The position numbers and the translations under genes are program-made. The notes beneath the pieces were generated by a model. It saw only the letters and a program-made list of their open reading frames with translations, did no database searches and had not been told where the DNA came from. From NCBI GenBank assembly GCA_037953745.1, contig JBAKBP010004268.1, positions 1-64,000 on the forward strand: 64,000 bases of DNA. Direction: 5' to 3'. Of this stretch, positions 28,228-38,093 are shown piece by piece. Every line of letters starts with the position of its first letter. Position 1 is the first letter of the stretch. Source of the DNA: Lithodes maja. Taxonomy: Eukaryota; Arthropoda; Malacostraca; Decapoda; Lithodidae.

Positions 28228-30834
28228 TTAGTTTTTTGATGGTGGGGTTGGTGGTATTGGACGCTTTGCCGGCTGGCTGGTGTTGGCCGACGACTGGCCC
28301 TGGCCTGGCTTATGCTGGCCGCGTCCTCTCTGACCTGAAAACCTACCCTGTCTATGCCTGTACTGACCTTGGGGGGAGTGGGAAGACTTAGGCGGAAGAA
28401 AGGGTTTAGATCCCCCTGGCTGAGCTTTAGTAGTTGGCCTGGGTTTGGGAAAGGTACATGTAGGTTTCTTAGAAGGGGTGGGACTGTGCTTAAAAGCCTG
28501 TGCCATATTGAACACCTTTCGCCACACTTCAGGGGACATTAGAGAGGGAGTAAGCACTGGTGACATGACCACCTGATTCGCAATGCGATCAGGTAGCTTG
28601 CGAACTAAAGACATTCTGAGATCTTGTCTTGCTCGTACCGCCTCAAGCAAGGCGGTGCGTATGTCACCCAAGGATTGGATTGACGACTGGAGGAGCAGTC
28701 GCCGGGACAATTCAACCGATCTTCTGGCATCCGCATCTGCGATTGCCTGAGTGGACCGTAGTAAAGACTTAGCTACCTGTTGAGACACTATGTATTGGGA
28801 GAACAGGCGAAAAGCTTTCCCCCTGAGCCTAAATTCTCTGTCTAGGTGAGTAGGGGTAGTGAAAGGGTCTTTTAGCTCACAAAGATTAATTTTAGGGGCA
28901 GCTAGGAAAGAAAACAAAGCTGACGGGACTCCGCCTGCAGACCCTACAGGCATGGAGAACCACGAATGAGTATCTTGAGGGATCTGGTGGGAAGATTTCG
29001 AAGTAAATGTGGTTGCAAAGTTTTGAGCCTCTATTTCCCAATCTACCCAAGGTCCTGGACCCAACTGCCCCACCTTCAAAACTGGATTAGCTGCTTCGTC
29101 TGTGACGGTCTGTAAATCAAGTTCAGGAGTGAGAGCTGACAGAGTCTTAATATCATTAAACCCATCCAGCTTAGACCAGTCTGAAAATAGTTTCGAAGCT
29201 GAGGCAGGGGGTAAAGCTGGCTTAGTAGCATACACAAAATAGTCCTGGTGATAATAACTAGGTATAGCCTTGATGTTTACGTCTAGTACATTTCCCAAAT
29301 TATCCAAGGCCCTTAATTTCTTTGATTTATTGCCTTGGATGACCCACTCACTCGGTACTGGGAGCTCCCCTGACAAGGTAGGTTGGGCTAGCTCTGGTTT
29401 ATTGGGGGTCAAAAGGACCCAAGACTCGTCTGGTCCATAAAGCAAGGGCATGGCTACCTTTCTGACAGGTGCCTTGTCTAGAAGGGGTGGATTAACATCC
29501 GTGATGACCCTGACATTGGAAGTTGTCAATGCCGCCGTAGCAGGCTTGGTAGCTACTGATGTTGACAGAGTGGGGGGGTTAGGGATCTTAGATAAAACAA
29601 TCGAAGTCATCAGAGGCCGTACCGTAGAACTTGTCGTGGGAGCCCCCAAGTCGATTGTGGGGGCCTCCTGTTGTTGGCCAAAAAATCTAGATAAAGCCTG
29701 AGTAAGCAGCCCATTAATTTCTTGCGCAGTAACAAATTGATTTGAAGATGAACTTACAGGTGAATCATTAATATCCTGCGCGGCGTCTAAGCCTGAGCCT
29801 GACTCTTGCCCTTCCATTTCCGAAATTATTGAAACCTCGTCTTTCTCTTCCTGAGAAGATCCCTCCGAAGCCGGGGTACCTTGCTGCCAAGATAAGTCAG
29901 GAATAGAGGATGGGATCGCCGCGTCCCTGTGGACATCAGCTACTGTGTGACTCGTTTGAGTCGGACGTGGGTGGTCGGACCCTGGCTGAGCAAACCGCCA
30001 AACACCGAGGCCCTGGCCTACACTCTCTTGAGAGTCTGACACATTATCACGAACTGAACCCCCCGAACTTTCCAATTCCAGGGTCAAAATATTTATGGGT
30101 AAATCCTCTTTAAGGACAGGCACCGCACTGGACCCTTGAGACCTAACACAAACTCTGTCTGGGGTAGAGGTACGATGAGAGGCACTAGAAACTGGTGAAT
30201 GTAGGGAGGACTTTCTTTTATGTGAATCCTTTTTGGAGGATTTATGGCTACGGTGTGACCGTGAACTATTCTTTGATTTCGAGGAATCATCGCCGTGACC
30301 ACTGGTGGAACTTTCCGTCCTACTCTTCTTACTCGCCGGTGAAGAGGCAAGAATAGATGACTGTCGTCTGAGAGGTGACCTAGACCGAGATCTCGCCCGA
30401 GATGATGAGGCGGATGCCGGGGGTGTAGGCTCTCGTGGACGTTTGGGTGTAGCCGCAGAAGATACAGAACCCTGACCAGTCTCCGCCGGCTTATGACTCG
30501 TGACTCTAGAGGAACGTTTAGGGGGAGGGTGTTCAAATAACAATTTATCCCAAAGAGGGACGTTATCACATTGAAGTGATTTATGTGCAACAATCGTAGT
30601 GTAGGCTGACATCTGTTGCCTTAGTTCTCGTAACGCTACTGCTGCGGTCTTATCATTATCGCAAAGGACTTTTAAAGCTAATTGGGAGCAAAAAGAACAA
30701 TTACGCATAACCCAGAGACCCCTTGAACGGTCTAGACATTTAACACACCTTATGCAAAGGGTATGCGCAAAAATAGGGATACCGGCACAAGCAGGGGTAG
30801 TGCATAAAGCAAAGACTGGGGCCACGGTATCCAT
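28228..30834 (-). CDS. DIRS-1 Gag-like protein
   Basis: An 868-codon frame directly upstream of the RT. It starts MDTVAPVFALCTTPACAGIP and has a Cys-rich N-terminus with several C-x2-C pairs (CIRCVKCLDRS, CSFCSQ), a long Ser/Lys/Arg-rich middle (SRARSRSRSPLRRQSS, KKSRTESS), a more structured C-terminal third (LDREFRLRGKAFRLFSQYIV, ARQDLRMSLVRKLPDRI), and a basic Gly/Gln-rich tail with RQGRFSGQRGRGQHKPGQG that could bind nucleic acid. The DIRS-2 remnant at 60,203-60,535 aligns with the structured part. Position and composition support a Gag role; no enzymatic motif is seen. Confidence 0.85.
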   Translation of the reverse strand: MDTVAPVFALCTTPACAGIPIFAHTLCIRCVKCLDRSRGLWVMRNCSFCSQLALKVLCDNDKTAAVALRELRQQMSAYTTIVAHKSLQCDNVPLWDKLLFEHPPPKRSSRVTSHKPAETGQGSVSSAATPKRPREPTPPASASSSRARSRSRSPLRRQSSILASSPASKKSRTESSTSGHGDDSSKSKNSSRSHRSHKSSKKDSHKRKSSLHSPVSSASHRTSTPDRVCVRSQGSSAVPVLKEDLPINILTLELESSGGSVRDNVSDSQESVGQGLGVWRFAQPGSDHPRPTQTSHTVADVHRDAAIPSSIPDLSWQQGTPASEGSSQEEKDEVSIISEMEGQESGSGLDAAQDINDSPVSSSSNQFVTAQEINGLLTQALSRFFGQQQEAPTIDLGAPTTSSTVRPLMTSIVLSKIPNPPTLSTSVATKPATAALTTSNVRVITDVNPPLLDKAPVRKVAMPLLYGPDESWVLLTPNKPELAQPTLSGELPVPSEWVIQGNKSKKLRALDNLGNVLDVNIKAIPSYYHQDYFVYATKPALPPASASKLFSDWSKLDGFNDIKTLSALTPELDLQTVTDEAANPVLKVGQLGPGPWVDWEIEAQNFATTFTSKSSHQIPQDTHSWFSMPVGSAGGVPSALFSFLAAPKINLCELKDPFTTPTHLDREFRLRGKAFRLFSQYIVSQQVAKSLLRSTQAIADADARRSVELSRRLLLQSSIQSLGDIRTALLEAVRARQDLRMSLVRKLPDRIANQVVMSPVLTPSLMSPEVWRKVFNMAQAFKHSPTPSKKPTCTFPKPRPTTKAQPGGSKPFLPPKSSHSPQGQYRHRQGRFSGQRGRGQHKPGQGQSSANTSQPAKRPIPPTPPSKN

Positions 30835-32608
30835 GACAGAGACTGGTGGGGAAAACTACCGCCGGGTCTGTATTGGTCCGCCGGAGCCCAGCTCTGGAAA
30901 AAAAGAAAATTTCCAGGAATTAATGCTCATAAGGTTAATCCAACATGTTCGCACACAAGTATTAATAGCCCACCGGATAACGAGATGTGATGACACAACG
31001 ATCACAGCTCGCTACGCGGCGGGGTTTCAGAATATCTAAACAAATCTTTTGAAGAAAGTGAAGAATACCCTCTGACATAATATCGGTCCAGCATGGCGAT
31101 TATAGTCTTTCTGGTGGTGACTGTCTCAAGATTCAATATTGGAACAAAAACAACCCCCCATAAAGACGCCGGCCCTTGAAATATTTTTTGTATAATAACA
31201 CAGGGCAGGCTGACACGAGATCTGATTTCTAACGAATTGTCACAAAAAGATCGCCGTAAGATTGAAGGCGGCGATACCTAAATGTATCACTGAATTAAGT
31301 AGTTAAATCGAAATTGAATTTGTAAATTCCTTATTTCCTCCAACTAGGAGCACCCGCCGGGTGTGAAAAAAACGATATTAACCCCAATTGAACCTTCAAT
31401 TGCCGTAAAAATAAAGGCGGCGATACATACAGTATTGCTTAAAAAATGGAATGGTTAATTTACTGAATGACTTAATTGTTTATCCCATCCTTCCAAGGTA
31501 CACCCGCCGGGTGAGATGTCAAAACGTTGACCCCATAAGTTCCTGTCCCCACTTCTTTGTAAAAGATCGCCGGGGAGGAAAGCCCTTAACAACAGCTAGG
31601 TTTTTCATGTGGTTTTGTAAAACCTGGTAGAAAAACTACATAACGTATGTTCGCAAGAACAAAGTTTTATAGATGGGAACAGCCAGTCCGCCGGAAATCA
31701 AAGGGGGCCTGAAACCAGGTACCAACAGAGACGCAGTCCTGGAGAGCCACAGACACCTCATCGCCGGGGACACAAACCTGTGTTTAAAACCACGTGTGGC
31801 CCAACACGGCTCTCGGCCAGGTTTTATCATGGTGAAACCGAGAAAAACCCGCCGGAAGGACACCCACCCCGATCAGACACCATCTGAGCGTACACTGTAC
31901 ACGAAGGAAGCCACGCACGACTAACCTAAGTTCACACAATAATCCGTGGAATTAGCCAATACACAACTAAACCAGGAAACAAACATAGTCCGAGGAATTA
32001 GCCAATACACAACTAAAACCCGGATACACATGACACAGTAGGGCATATTTATACATAATAAACAATAACACTTGTACATGTGGCAAAACTACGAGCGGCT
32101 GGCTAGGCCTAAGTAGACGGAATAGGAAAAGTTGAAATATACACAAAACACTGGGAATATCACAACAGGAACCACCGCCAACACACCACTGTAGAAAAAC
32201 TTCCGACAAAGGGAAGACTGACTCGGGACCCAGAAAAAACTTCACTAAGTGAAGAAAATAACACAGGGAACGTCAGAAGCAAAGCTTACCTCATCAGAAA
32301 GATAAAAGGCAGCAATAATTAACGCGTAATGAAAGCCGCCTGCATCATAAGCTAACTAAACTGTGAAAAAGTTCACATGTCCGCAACAGGACCACGAGGG
32401 TACATCCGAAATAGACGCCCCAAACACACGACTCCAAATACACTGCACTGCGGGCAACCAGCCCAGGACACTCCTGCTACGCATATCCTAACCTTACTCG
32501 ATACATCCCGGAGTAAACAAATGAGAAAAAACTCACTAGGGACGCAACAAATGCGGAACCAGCGGAGCGTGGGGAGACACGTCCGGGCAGGCTGAGCGCA
32601 GAGCAGAA
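30835..32608 (-). other. DIRS-1 5' leader with GCCGG-rich repeats
   Basis: About 1.8 kb of non-coding leader between Gag and the right terminal repeat. Two 150-bp diverged tandem units share GCCGTAA…GGCGGCGATAC (31,251 and 31,401) and a perfect palindrome CACCCGCCGGGTG (31,351-31,363 and 31,501-31,513). Further CCGCCGG motifs lie near 30,858, 30,880, 31,567, 31,688, 31,762 and 31,850. No convincing gene. Confidence 0.7.
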
Positions 32609-32912
32609 AAGGAGGAATGACGCCTGAATCAGCGTCTGGTCAGAGATCCACACAAGTACATCCACGATATGATGGAAAGCTTATTAGATAGTTATTCTTA
32701 TTTTCTTTTTGTTTTTATTTTTTACGAAGTTTTTTCGTAGTGAGAACCCAATTCATAATGACTGAAGCCATGAGTGAGGTCGCGTGCGCTCATGATGAAG
32801 GCTCCTCAGTTTTTAAATGCTCTGCGCGGTAGATTCAAACTACGGCGGATTAGTGTTTGAAGAGGATGCCTTATGTAATAGGCATGTTCGTCAATGATGG
32901 AGGGGCCACTAA
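32609..32912. repeat. DIRS-1 right inverted terminal repeat
   Basis: Partner of 22,857-23,148. It ends with GGAGGGGCCACTAATAAATA, whose complement forms the second half of the internal complementary region at 23,285-23,325. On the minus strand this is the 5' end of the element. Confidence 0.9.
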
Positions 32913-32920
32913 TAAATAAT

Positions 32921-33000
32921 GGTCCGACAGACCCCCACCCCAATTCCCCTATACACCCTAGCATCCAGCACACAATTCTTCATTCGTTCATCCACACAGG
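32921..33000 (-). pseudogene. RTE-2 fragment between DIRS-1 and LINE-A'
   Basis: The minus-strand frame reads VDERMKNCVLDARVYRGIG, a typical end of an RTE endonuclease domain. It continues ALIDYI at 36,135-36,150 on one side and VVAKIRIQ at 22,780 on the other, bridging the two later insertions. Confidence 0.7.
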
Positions 33001-36000
33001 AACCAGGAACAAGTGAGAGGAACAGGGCAGGTGGAGAGCACGGGGGAGCAAGGGAGAGAAGGTGGAGTGGAAGCGGGGGGGGAGTAGAGTCTGGGAATAT
33101 TAGGGAAAGAGAAAAAAAGAAAGGTGTAAGAAGGGGGGAAATGAAGCTGATGTATAGTAATGTGGATGGCTTGCTGTCTAAGAAATTAGAATTGAATGAC
33201 TATATTGAGAAATATAAACCACATATTATGTGCTTAGCAGAAACAAAGTTGAGAGGTGGTACTGAATTGGGAGTGTTGGGATGGGAAGGGTACAATGTGT
33301 GGAGAAAAGATAGAGAAGGAAAAGTGGGCGGTGGAGTGTTAATAATGACTGACAGAAATATAGAAGCAAGTGAGATTAACCTAGGCAATAATAGATCAGA
33401 AATTATAGCAGTGACAATAAAAGACAAGGACAACAAAGCAACTGATATAGCAGTGGCTTATATACCACCACAAACTAGAGCATGGAAGCGGGATAAATAT
33501 GATCAACTAATCACGGAATCTCTAGATGCACTAAAAATACTTTTTAATAGGAGAAATAAATTATTATTAACAGGTGATTTCAATTGTAAGGAAGTCAATT
33601 GGGAAGGGTTAGATGCGGGAAATAATAATGAATCTTGGGGCAGTAAATTATTGAATCTAGTAACAGAAAACATGTTAACACAACATGTTAGAGAAAACAC
33701 ACGAATCAGAGGGATGGATGAACCATCCAGGCTAGACCTAGTCTTCACCAGTGATCCACATGATGTTAGAAAGATAAATTATCGTTGTCCCTTGGGAAAA
33801 AGTGATCACAAGATATTAGAAATGGAGATGGATTTGGGGAAAAATGAGGAGAGAAAGGAAGGACATAAAATAAATAGATACAATTATGCTAAAACTGATT
33901 TTAAATCATTGAAACATTATTTCCAAAGTATAAATTGGAAGGAACTAGAAAGCCTGGAAATGGTTCAAGACAAATATAGACTTTTCCTGAAAGTATATGA
34001 AGAAGGGATACATAAATATGTCCCAAGGTTCCAATCAGGGGTAAAGAAGGAAAAAGAATGGTTTAATATAAGATGTAGTAAGGCACAGGATAGAAGAAAC
34101 CGAGCCTGGAATATAGCACGGAAGAGACATAGTGAAAATAACTGGAATAAGTACAAGGAGAAAAGAAATGAATACGTAAAGATACGACGCGAGGAACAAT
34201 ATAAATATGAAAGGAATATTGTAGAGAAGTGCAAAAATGAGCCAAAACTATTTTATAGATTTGTAAATGGAAAAATAAAAACAAAAGAAGGTATTGTCAG
34301 ACTAAGAGTTGGAACAAACAGCTATGAGAAAGATAAAGAATTGTGTGAAGTTATGAATGAAAAGCTTCAGTCAGTGTTTGTAAAAGAGGAGGAGTTTATA
34401 GAACCTAATAGAGAAATGAGAACACCACAGATGCCTGAAATGAAAGTGACAAAAAGTGAAGTGCTGAAATTGATGCAGGATTTGGACGTGAGGAAATCAA
34501 TGGGACCAGATGGAGTGGCTGGATGGATCCTCAAAGAATGTGCGGAAGAGTTAGTGGAACCAATCTATGAAATCATCAAATCTTCACTGAATGAGGGAGA
34601 CCTGCCAGTGGAATGGAAGAGAGCTAACATAGTACCAATTTACAAAGGAGGAGACAGAGAAAATCCGCTTAACTACAGACCGGTGTCCCTCACCAGCATT
34701 GTTTGTAAAATTTGTGAGAAAATTATAAGGAAAAAGTGGACACACTTCATTGAGGGACAGGGGGTGCTTAGCGAGAAACAATTTGGATTCAGGGAAGGGA
34801 GATCTTGTGTATCTAATTTATTAAGCTTTTATAGCAGAGTTGTAGATGTTACACAGGAGAGAGAGGGATGGGTTGACTGTGTTTACCTGGACCTGAAAAA
34901 GGCCTTTGACAGGGTGCCTCACAAAAGGTTATTGTGGAAATTGCAGGTTGTTGGAGGTGTACATGGTAGGATGTTAAAATGGATGGAAAACTTTTTAATA
35001 GGAAGAGAAATGAGGACCACGATACGAGACGAATATTCACAGTGGAGGAGTGTGACGAGCGGAGTACCACAGGGATCAGTGTTGGGTCCGATAATGTTCC
35101 TACTTTATGTAAACGACATGCCAGAAAACTTGAATAGTCATATGAATATGTTTGCGGATGACGCTAAGATCATGAAGAATGTCACCTGTATAGAAAGTTG
35201 TCAGGATCTTCAAAAGGACCTAGATGAGTTGCACAGATGGAGCCAAACCTGGAAAATGAGTTTCAATGCAGAAAAGTGTCATGTTTTGGAAGTGGGAACA
35301 AGTGAGATAAGGCCAAGCTGGGTGTACAAATTAGGAACTGAAATAATCGGCAAAACACGGCATGAGAAGGACCTTGGAGTGATAATACAAGATGATCTAT
35401 CCCCGGAGAAGCATATTAACATGATCATTGGAGGAGCATATGGAATAATAACCAATATGAGAGTGGCATTTAACTATTTGGATGAAGAAATGTTAAGAAA
35501 ATTGATAATGACTATGATAAGACCAAGATTAGAATATGCAGCAGTGATATGGTCACCACATTTGAAAAAACATATAAACAAATTAGAGAAAGTCCAAAGG
35601 ATAGCAACGAAGATGATCCCAAGATTGAAGGAGTTGACATATGAGGAAAGACTTAAGACACTACAACTGCCTACCTTGAAAGAGAGAAGGGAACGAGGCG
35701 ACTTAATAACGATGTTCAAGGGAGTAAAAAGTTTGGAACGAGTAGATAGGGAAGATCTATTCGTGAGGGATAATGGAAGGACAAGAGGGCACGAGTTTAA
35801 GCTGAGGAAGGGCAGATGTCGTAAGGACACAAAGAAATTCAGCTTCCCATATAGGAGTATAGAGACTTGGAACAACTTGGAGGAGGAGGTGGTGAGAGCG
35901 AGGAACATTAACATGTTCAAATCTAGGTTGGATAAAAGTAAATATGGAAATAGGGCAACATAAGTTATGATATGTTAGTCCAAAATACTGGGAACTGGGA

Positions 36001-36122
36001 ATATCCATTACGATACTTGTCTAAGTAAAATGGATTGATTATAAAGTAACTAAGACAGGACAACACGAGCGCTGCTCAATTCCTGTAAACTACAAATAGG
36101 TAAATAGGTAAATAGGTAAATA
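33001..36122 (+). mobile_element. LINE-A', 5'-truncated sister of LINE-A
   Basis: The element starts within the ORF1 tail (its base 33,003 corresponds to about 10,959 in LINE-A) and ends with a TAGGTAAA repeat array at 36,097-36,122. It lacks the 102-bp insertion seen in LINE-A. It is inserted in the RTE-2 endonuclease region. Truncation at the 5' side is the normal result of target-primed reverse transcription. Confidence 0.9.
33141..35963 (+). CDS. LINE-A' ORF2, intact endonuclease-reverse transcriptase
   Basis: A 940-codon frame from ATG 33,141 (MKLMYSNVDGLLSKKLELND) to 35,963 with no stop. The endonuclease domain shows CLAETKLRGG, YIPPQTRAW, LTGDFNCKEVNWEG, SRLDLVFTSDPHDV and GKSDHKILEM. 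The RT domain shows NYRPVSLTS, DLKKAFDRVPH, GVPQGSVLGP and MFADDAKIM. The C-terminal tail has WSPHLKKHINKLEKVQR and ETWNNLEEEVV. The frame is open upstream into the ORF1 tail, so ATG choice rests on the nuclease domain starting at MKLMYSN. Six differences from LINE-A are visible, including a two-residue insertion (LEMEMDL). Confidence 0.93.
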   Translation: MKLMYSNVDGLLSKKLELNDYIEKYKPHIMCLAETKLRGGTELGVLGWEGYNVWRKDREGKVGGGVLIMTDRNIEASEINLGNNRSEIIAVTIKDKDNKATDIAVAYIPPQTRAWKRDKYDQLITESLDALKILFNRRNKLLLTGDFNCKEVNWEGLDAGNNNESWGSKLLNLVTENMLTQHVRENTRIRGMDEPSRLDLVFTSDPHDVRKINYRCPLGKSDHKILEMEMDLGKNEERKEGHKINRYNYAKTDFKSLKHYFQSINWKELESLEMVQDKYRLFLKVYEEGIHKYVPRFQSGVKKEKEWFNIRCSKAQDRRNRAWNIARKRHSENNWNKYKEKRNEYVKIRREEQYKYERNIVEKCKNEPKLFYRFVNGKIKTKEGIVRLRVGTNSYEKDKELCEVMNEKLQSVFVKEEEFIEPNREMRTPQMPEMKVTKSEVLKLMQDLDVRKSMGPDGVAGWILKECAEELVEPIYEIIKSSLNEGDLPVEWKRANIVPIYKGGDRENPLNYRPVSLTSIVCKICEKIIRKKWTHFIEGQGVLSEKQFGFREGRSCVSNLLSFYSRVVDVTQEREGWVDCVYLDLKKAFDRVPHKRLLWKLQVVGGVHGRMLKWMENFLIGREMRTTIRDEYSQWRSVTSGVPQGSVLGPIMFLLYVNDMPENLNSHMNMFADDAKIMKNVTCIESCQDLQKDLDELHRWSQTWKMSFNAEKCHVLEVGTSEIRPSWVYKLGTEIIGKTRHEKDLGVIIQDDLSPEKHINMIIGGAYGIITNMRVAFNYLDEEMLRKLIMTMIRPRLEYAAVIWSPHLKKHINKLEKVQRIATKMIPRLKELTYEERLKTLQLPTLKERRERGDLITMFKGVKSLERVDREDLFVRDNGRTRGHEFKLRKGRCRKDTKKFSFPYRSIETWNNLEEEVVRARNINMFKSRLDKSKYGNRAT

Positions 36123-36123
36123 C

Positions 36124-36935
36124 ATATATAATCAATCAGTGCTTTTCGTTCCTCCACACCACTTTCCATGTGTACCTGTGTATCATTCTGTGTCGGAAGA
36201 AGGTGTTGGCTATCCACAGCCTCCTCCCCACACATACGTCCACAAGTGCACTACCATTCCCATTCACCTCTGATGGTACACCCCACCCTCCCACCACTCT
36301 GATCAACTTTCCTGTCACCCACCTTCCCATTCATATCCCCAATCAGAAATATTCTTTCGCTCTTGACAAACTTACCCTGGCACGCCTCAACATTCGCCCA
36401 GAACTCCTCTTTCTCTCTTACAGTTTTATCCTCTGTCGAAACATACACACACACACAACCACCCACGTTTGTATTACTACTTTCATTCTCACCCACAGAC
36501 CCATAGTCTCTTTCACGCTCCTTCCATTTGTTACTTACAAACAAACACGCACCTTCTTTCGCTCCCTCACTCACTCCATAATACACACCCATTCCACACT
36601 CCCACTCTCTCACACATGTACCCACTCCATTTGATCTGCCATTCTGCATACATCCAGCCTGGCATTCACTAACACTTCCAAGACTTCTCTTTCTTTTGTG
36701 TCATCATTCATGCCTCTTACATTCCAAGTCGCAATCCTTAGACTGTCCATGGTAGGTCGGAGTTCGTCAACATTAGGTCCGTCCAGATCCGAGGCTGTTC
36801 GTTCGTTCATCGTTGCAGTAAGTATTTTTCACGGGTGGTGGGTCGCAAGCCCACCGACCCAACCGCTTTAGTCGCCTTTTACGACACGCAGAAGGTACGT
36901 GGGGCATATTCTATTCCCTTACCCCCATGTATGCA
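36124..36935 (-). pseudogene. RTE-2 endonuclease part and 5' leader
   Basis: On the minus strand the leader (about 36,935-36,820) is followed by frames for the endonuclease: LRIATWNVRGMNDDTKE (36,735 region), a KEGACLFVSNKWKERE stretch, FLIGDMNGKVGD (about 36,350) and a frame change before NTFFRHRMIHRYTW (about 36,200) and ERKALIDYI (about 36,140). Several frameshifts show decay. It is the 5' part of the LINE that holds LINE-A' and DIRS-1. Confidence 0.85.
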
Positions 36936-36972
36936 TGGATAAATTAAAATGTACAGTTGATGTGTATCTTAC

Positions 36973-37152
36973 TATAAGTGATGTCAGTATGAGTGAGGTA
37001 CTGAGGCTCAGGTCCTGTGAAGTACCCATTGGTGTCGTTTTGGAAGCCAAAGATCTGTAAGGTCCGCACCAGAGTTAAGACCTGGGGAAGGCGATGATGG
37101 GACACCAATAGTTCCCCACAGTACAGGTACTCCACCACCGCTCGTAAGTCAC
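36973..37152 (-). CDS. probable internal exon of a BTB/POZ-domain gene
   Basis: A 180-bp minus-strand exon candidate. The acceptor TTATTTTCAG precedes 37,152 and a donor GTAAGA follows 36,973. In frame it reads DLRAVVEYLYCGELLVSHHR then LPQVLTLVRTLQIFGFQ, matching the C-terminal half of BTB domains of the tramtrack/lola/zinc-finger type (D-L-x-x-x-x-x-Y-x-Y-x-G-E). The split codon before Asp fits a common BTB intron position. BTB domains dimerise transcription factors or recruit cullin-3. Flanking exons were not found, so this could be a live gene with long introns or a relic. The last 25 codons have no family support. Confidence 0.65.
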
Positions 37153-37822
37153 CTGAAAATAAAGACTTTCAGTATGGTTGACATTATTTCTTATTTTATC
37201 TGGCTACCATTAGATAATTTTACTCTGTTTAAGAAGGATATGAGATAGTATGAAATTTAATGGAGATATATCATACCTTTTTTATAACTAGATGCTTTCC
37301 CAAGGTGAGGCTGAGGTCCCAAGGTATATAATAAATATAATGATAGCCAGAGTACAGTATAAGGAAAAATGGTGTTACCCATACTGAAGTGGATAAAGGC
37401 CCATCAACATGATCAGGTTCTGCCTGTGGTGTTCAAGTTTGGTAACGAAGAATTATTGGAAACTGATGACATAGGCGAGGAAGCCTGAAGAACCAGCCTT
37501 GCTAGAAAAAGGAGATTTGTCACCAAGCTGAGAAACATACTTGCCTATACAGTAGTCTATTTGCTTAAGCCGGTGATAATTTGGGTAGTTCCCATCTTAA
37601 TATTAATCAGTTATTACAAAGTCTTAATAACCAAATATATCGTTAATTATGAAAACCTGTGAATAATATGATGCTGAGACATAGTACCTTCTTATTTTTC
37701 CATTAGTTATTGAGATAGAGCTGCTAAGGGAGTCAAACTTCCGCCAAGTTATAATAAATCGAGTATACCTTAGATGCCTTTAGCAAAGGTGAAGTAGATA
37801 CAGTACATTACATACATACATA
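37153..37822. other. unique-looking non-coding sequence
   Basis: Probable intron or intergenic DNA upstream (minus strand) of the BTB exon. A 39-codon plus-strand frame at about 37,370-37,487 looks protein-like but has no recognised domain and no clear splice sites. A short TACA microsatellite lies at 37,808-37,824. Confidence 0.4.
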
Positions 37823-38093
37823 CATGCAAACAGGAGTCACATGACTGACTGGCTATGTGTTTTTGTTGTTGGTTATACGGACCATCCGTTAAGAAAACAA
37901 AACTTTCTCTAGTGCAGTTTTAAGTGGTTTTAAAACCTCCTCGCCCGGGTGGCCTACGTAGCTACATAGCCTTATTGCATGGCTTAAAACCACTTAAAAC
38001 CACACTAGAAAAAGTGTTGTTGTCTTAGCGGATGGTCCATATAACCAACAAGAACAAAAACACATAGTCAGTCATGTGACTTTTGCTTGCATG
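37823..38093. mobile_element. fold-back MITE, about 270 bp
   Basis: Two arms of about 120 bp are near-perfect reverse complements: the left starts CATGCAAACAGGAGTCACAT and the right ends in the complement. Shared inner blocks include GGACCATCCGTTAAGA and TTTTAAGTGGTTTTAA. The loop is centred near 37,950. No clear target duplication; superfamily not assigned. Confidence 0.8.

Larger units (their letters stand above)
22796..32918 (-). mobile_element. DIRS-1: complete DIRS-type retrotransposon
   Basis: About 10.1 kb, or roughly 8.7 kb without three nested MITEs. It has inverted terminal repeats (22,857-23,148 and 32,609-32,912), an internal complementary region (about 23,220-23,325) and, on the minus strand, Gag, RT-RNase H and tyrosine recombinase. 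This is the diagnostic layout of DIRS elements, which integrate through a recombinase instead of a DDE integrase and make no target duplication. No methyltransferase domain was noticed. It was inserted in RTE-2. Confidence 0.93.

Noticed and set aside
37370..37487. Small plus-strand coding exon (39 codons from an ATG)
   Set aside because: No known domain, no clear splice sites, and an in-frame stop; kept only as a remark.
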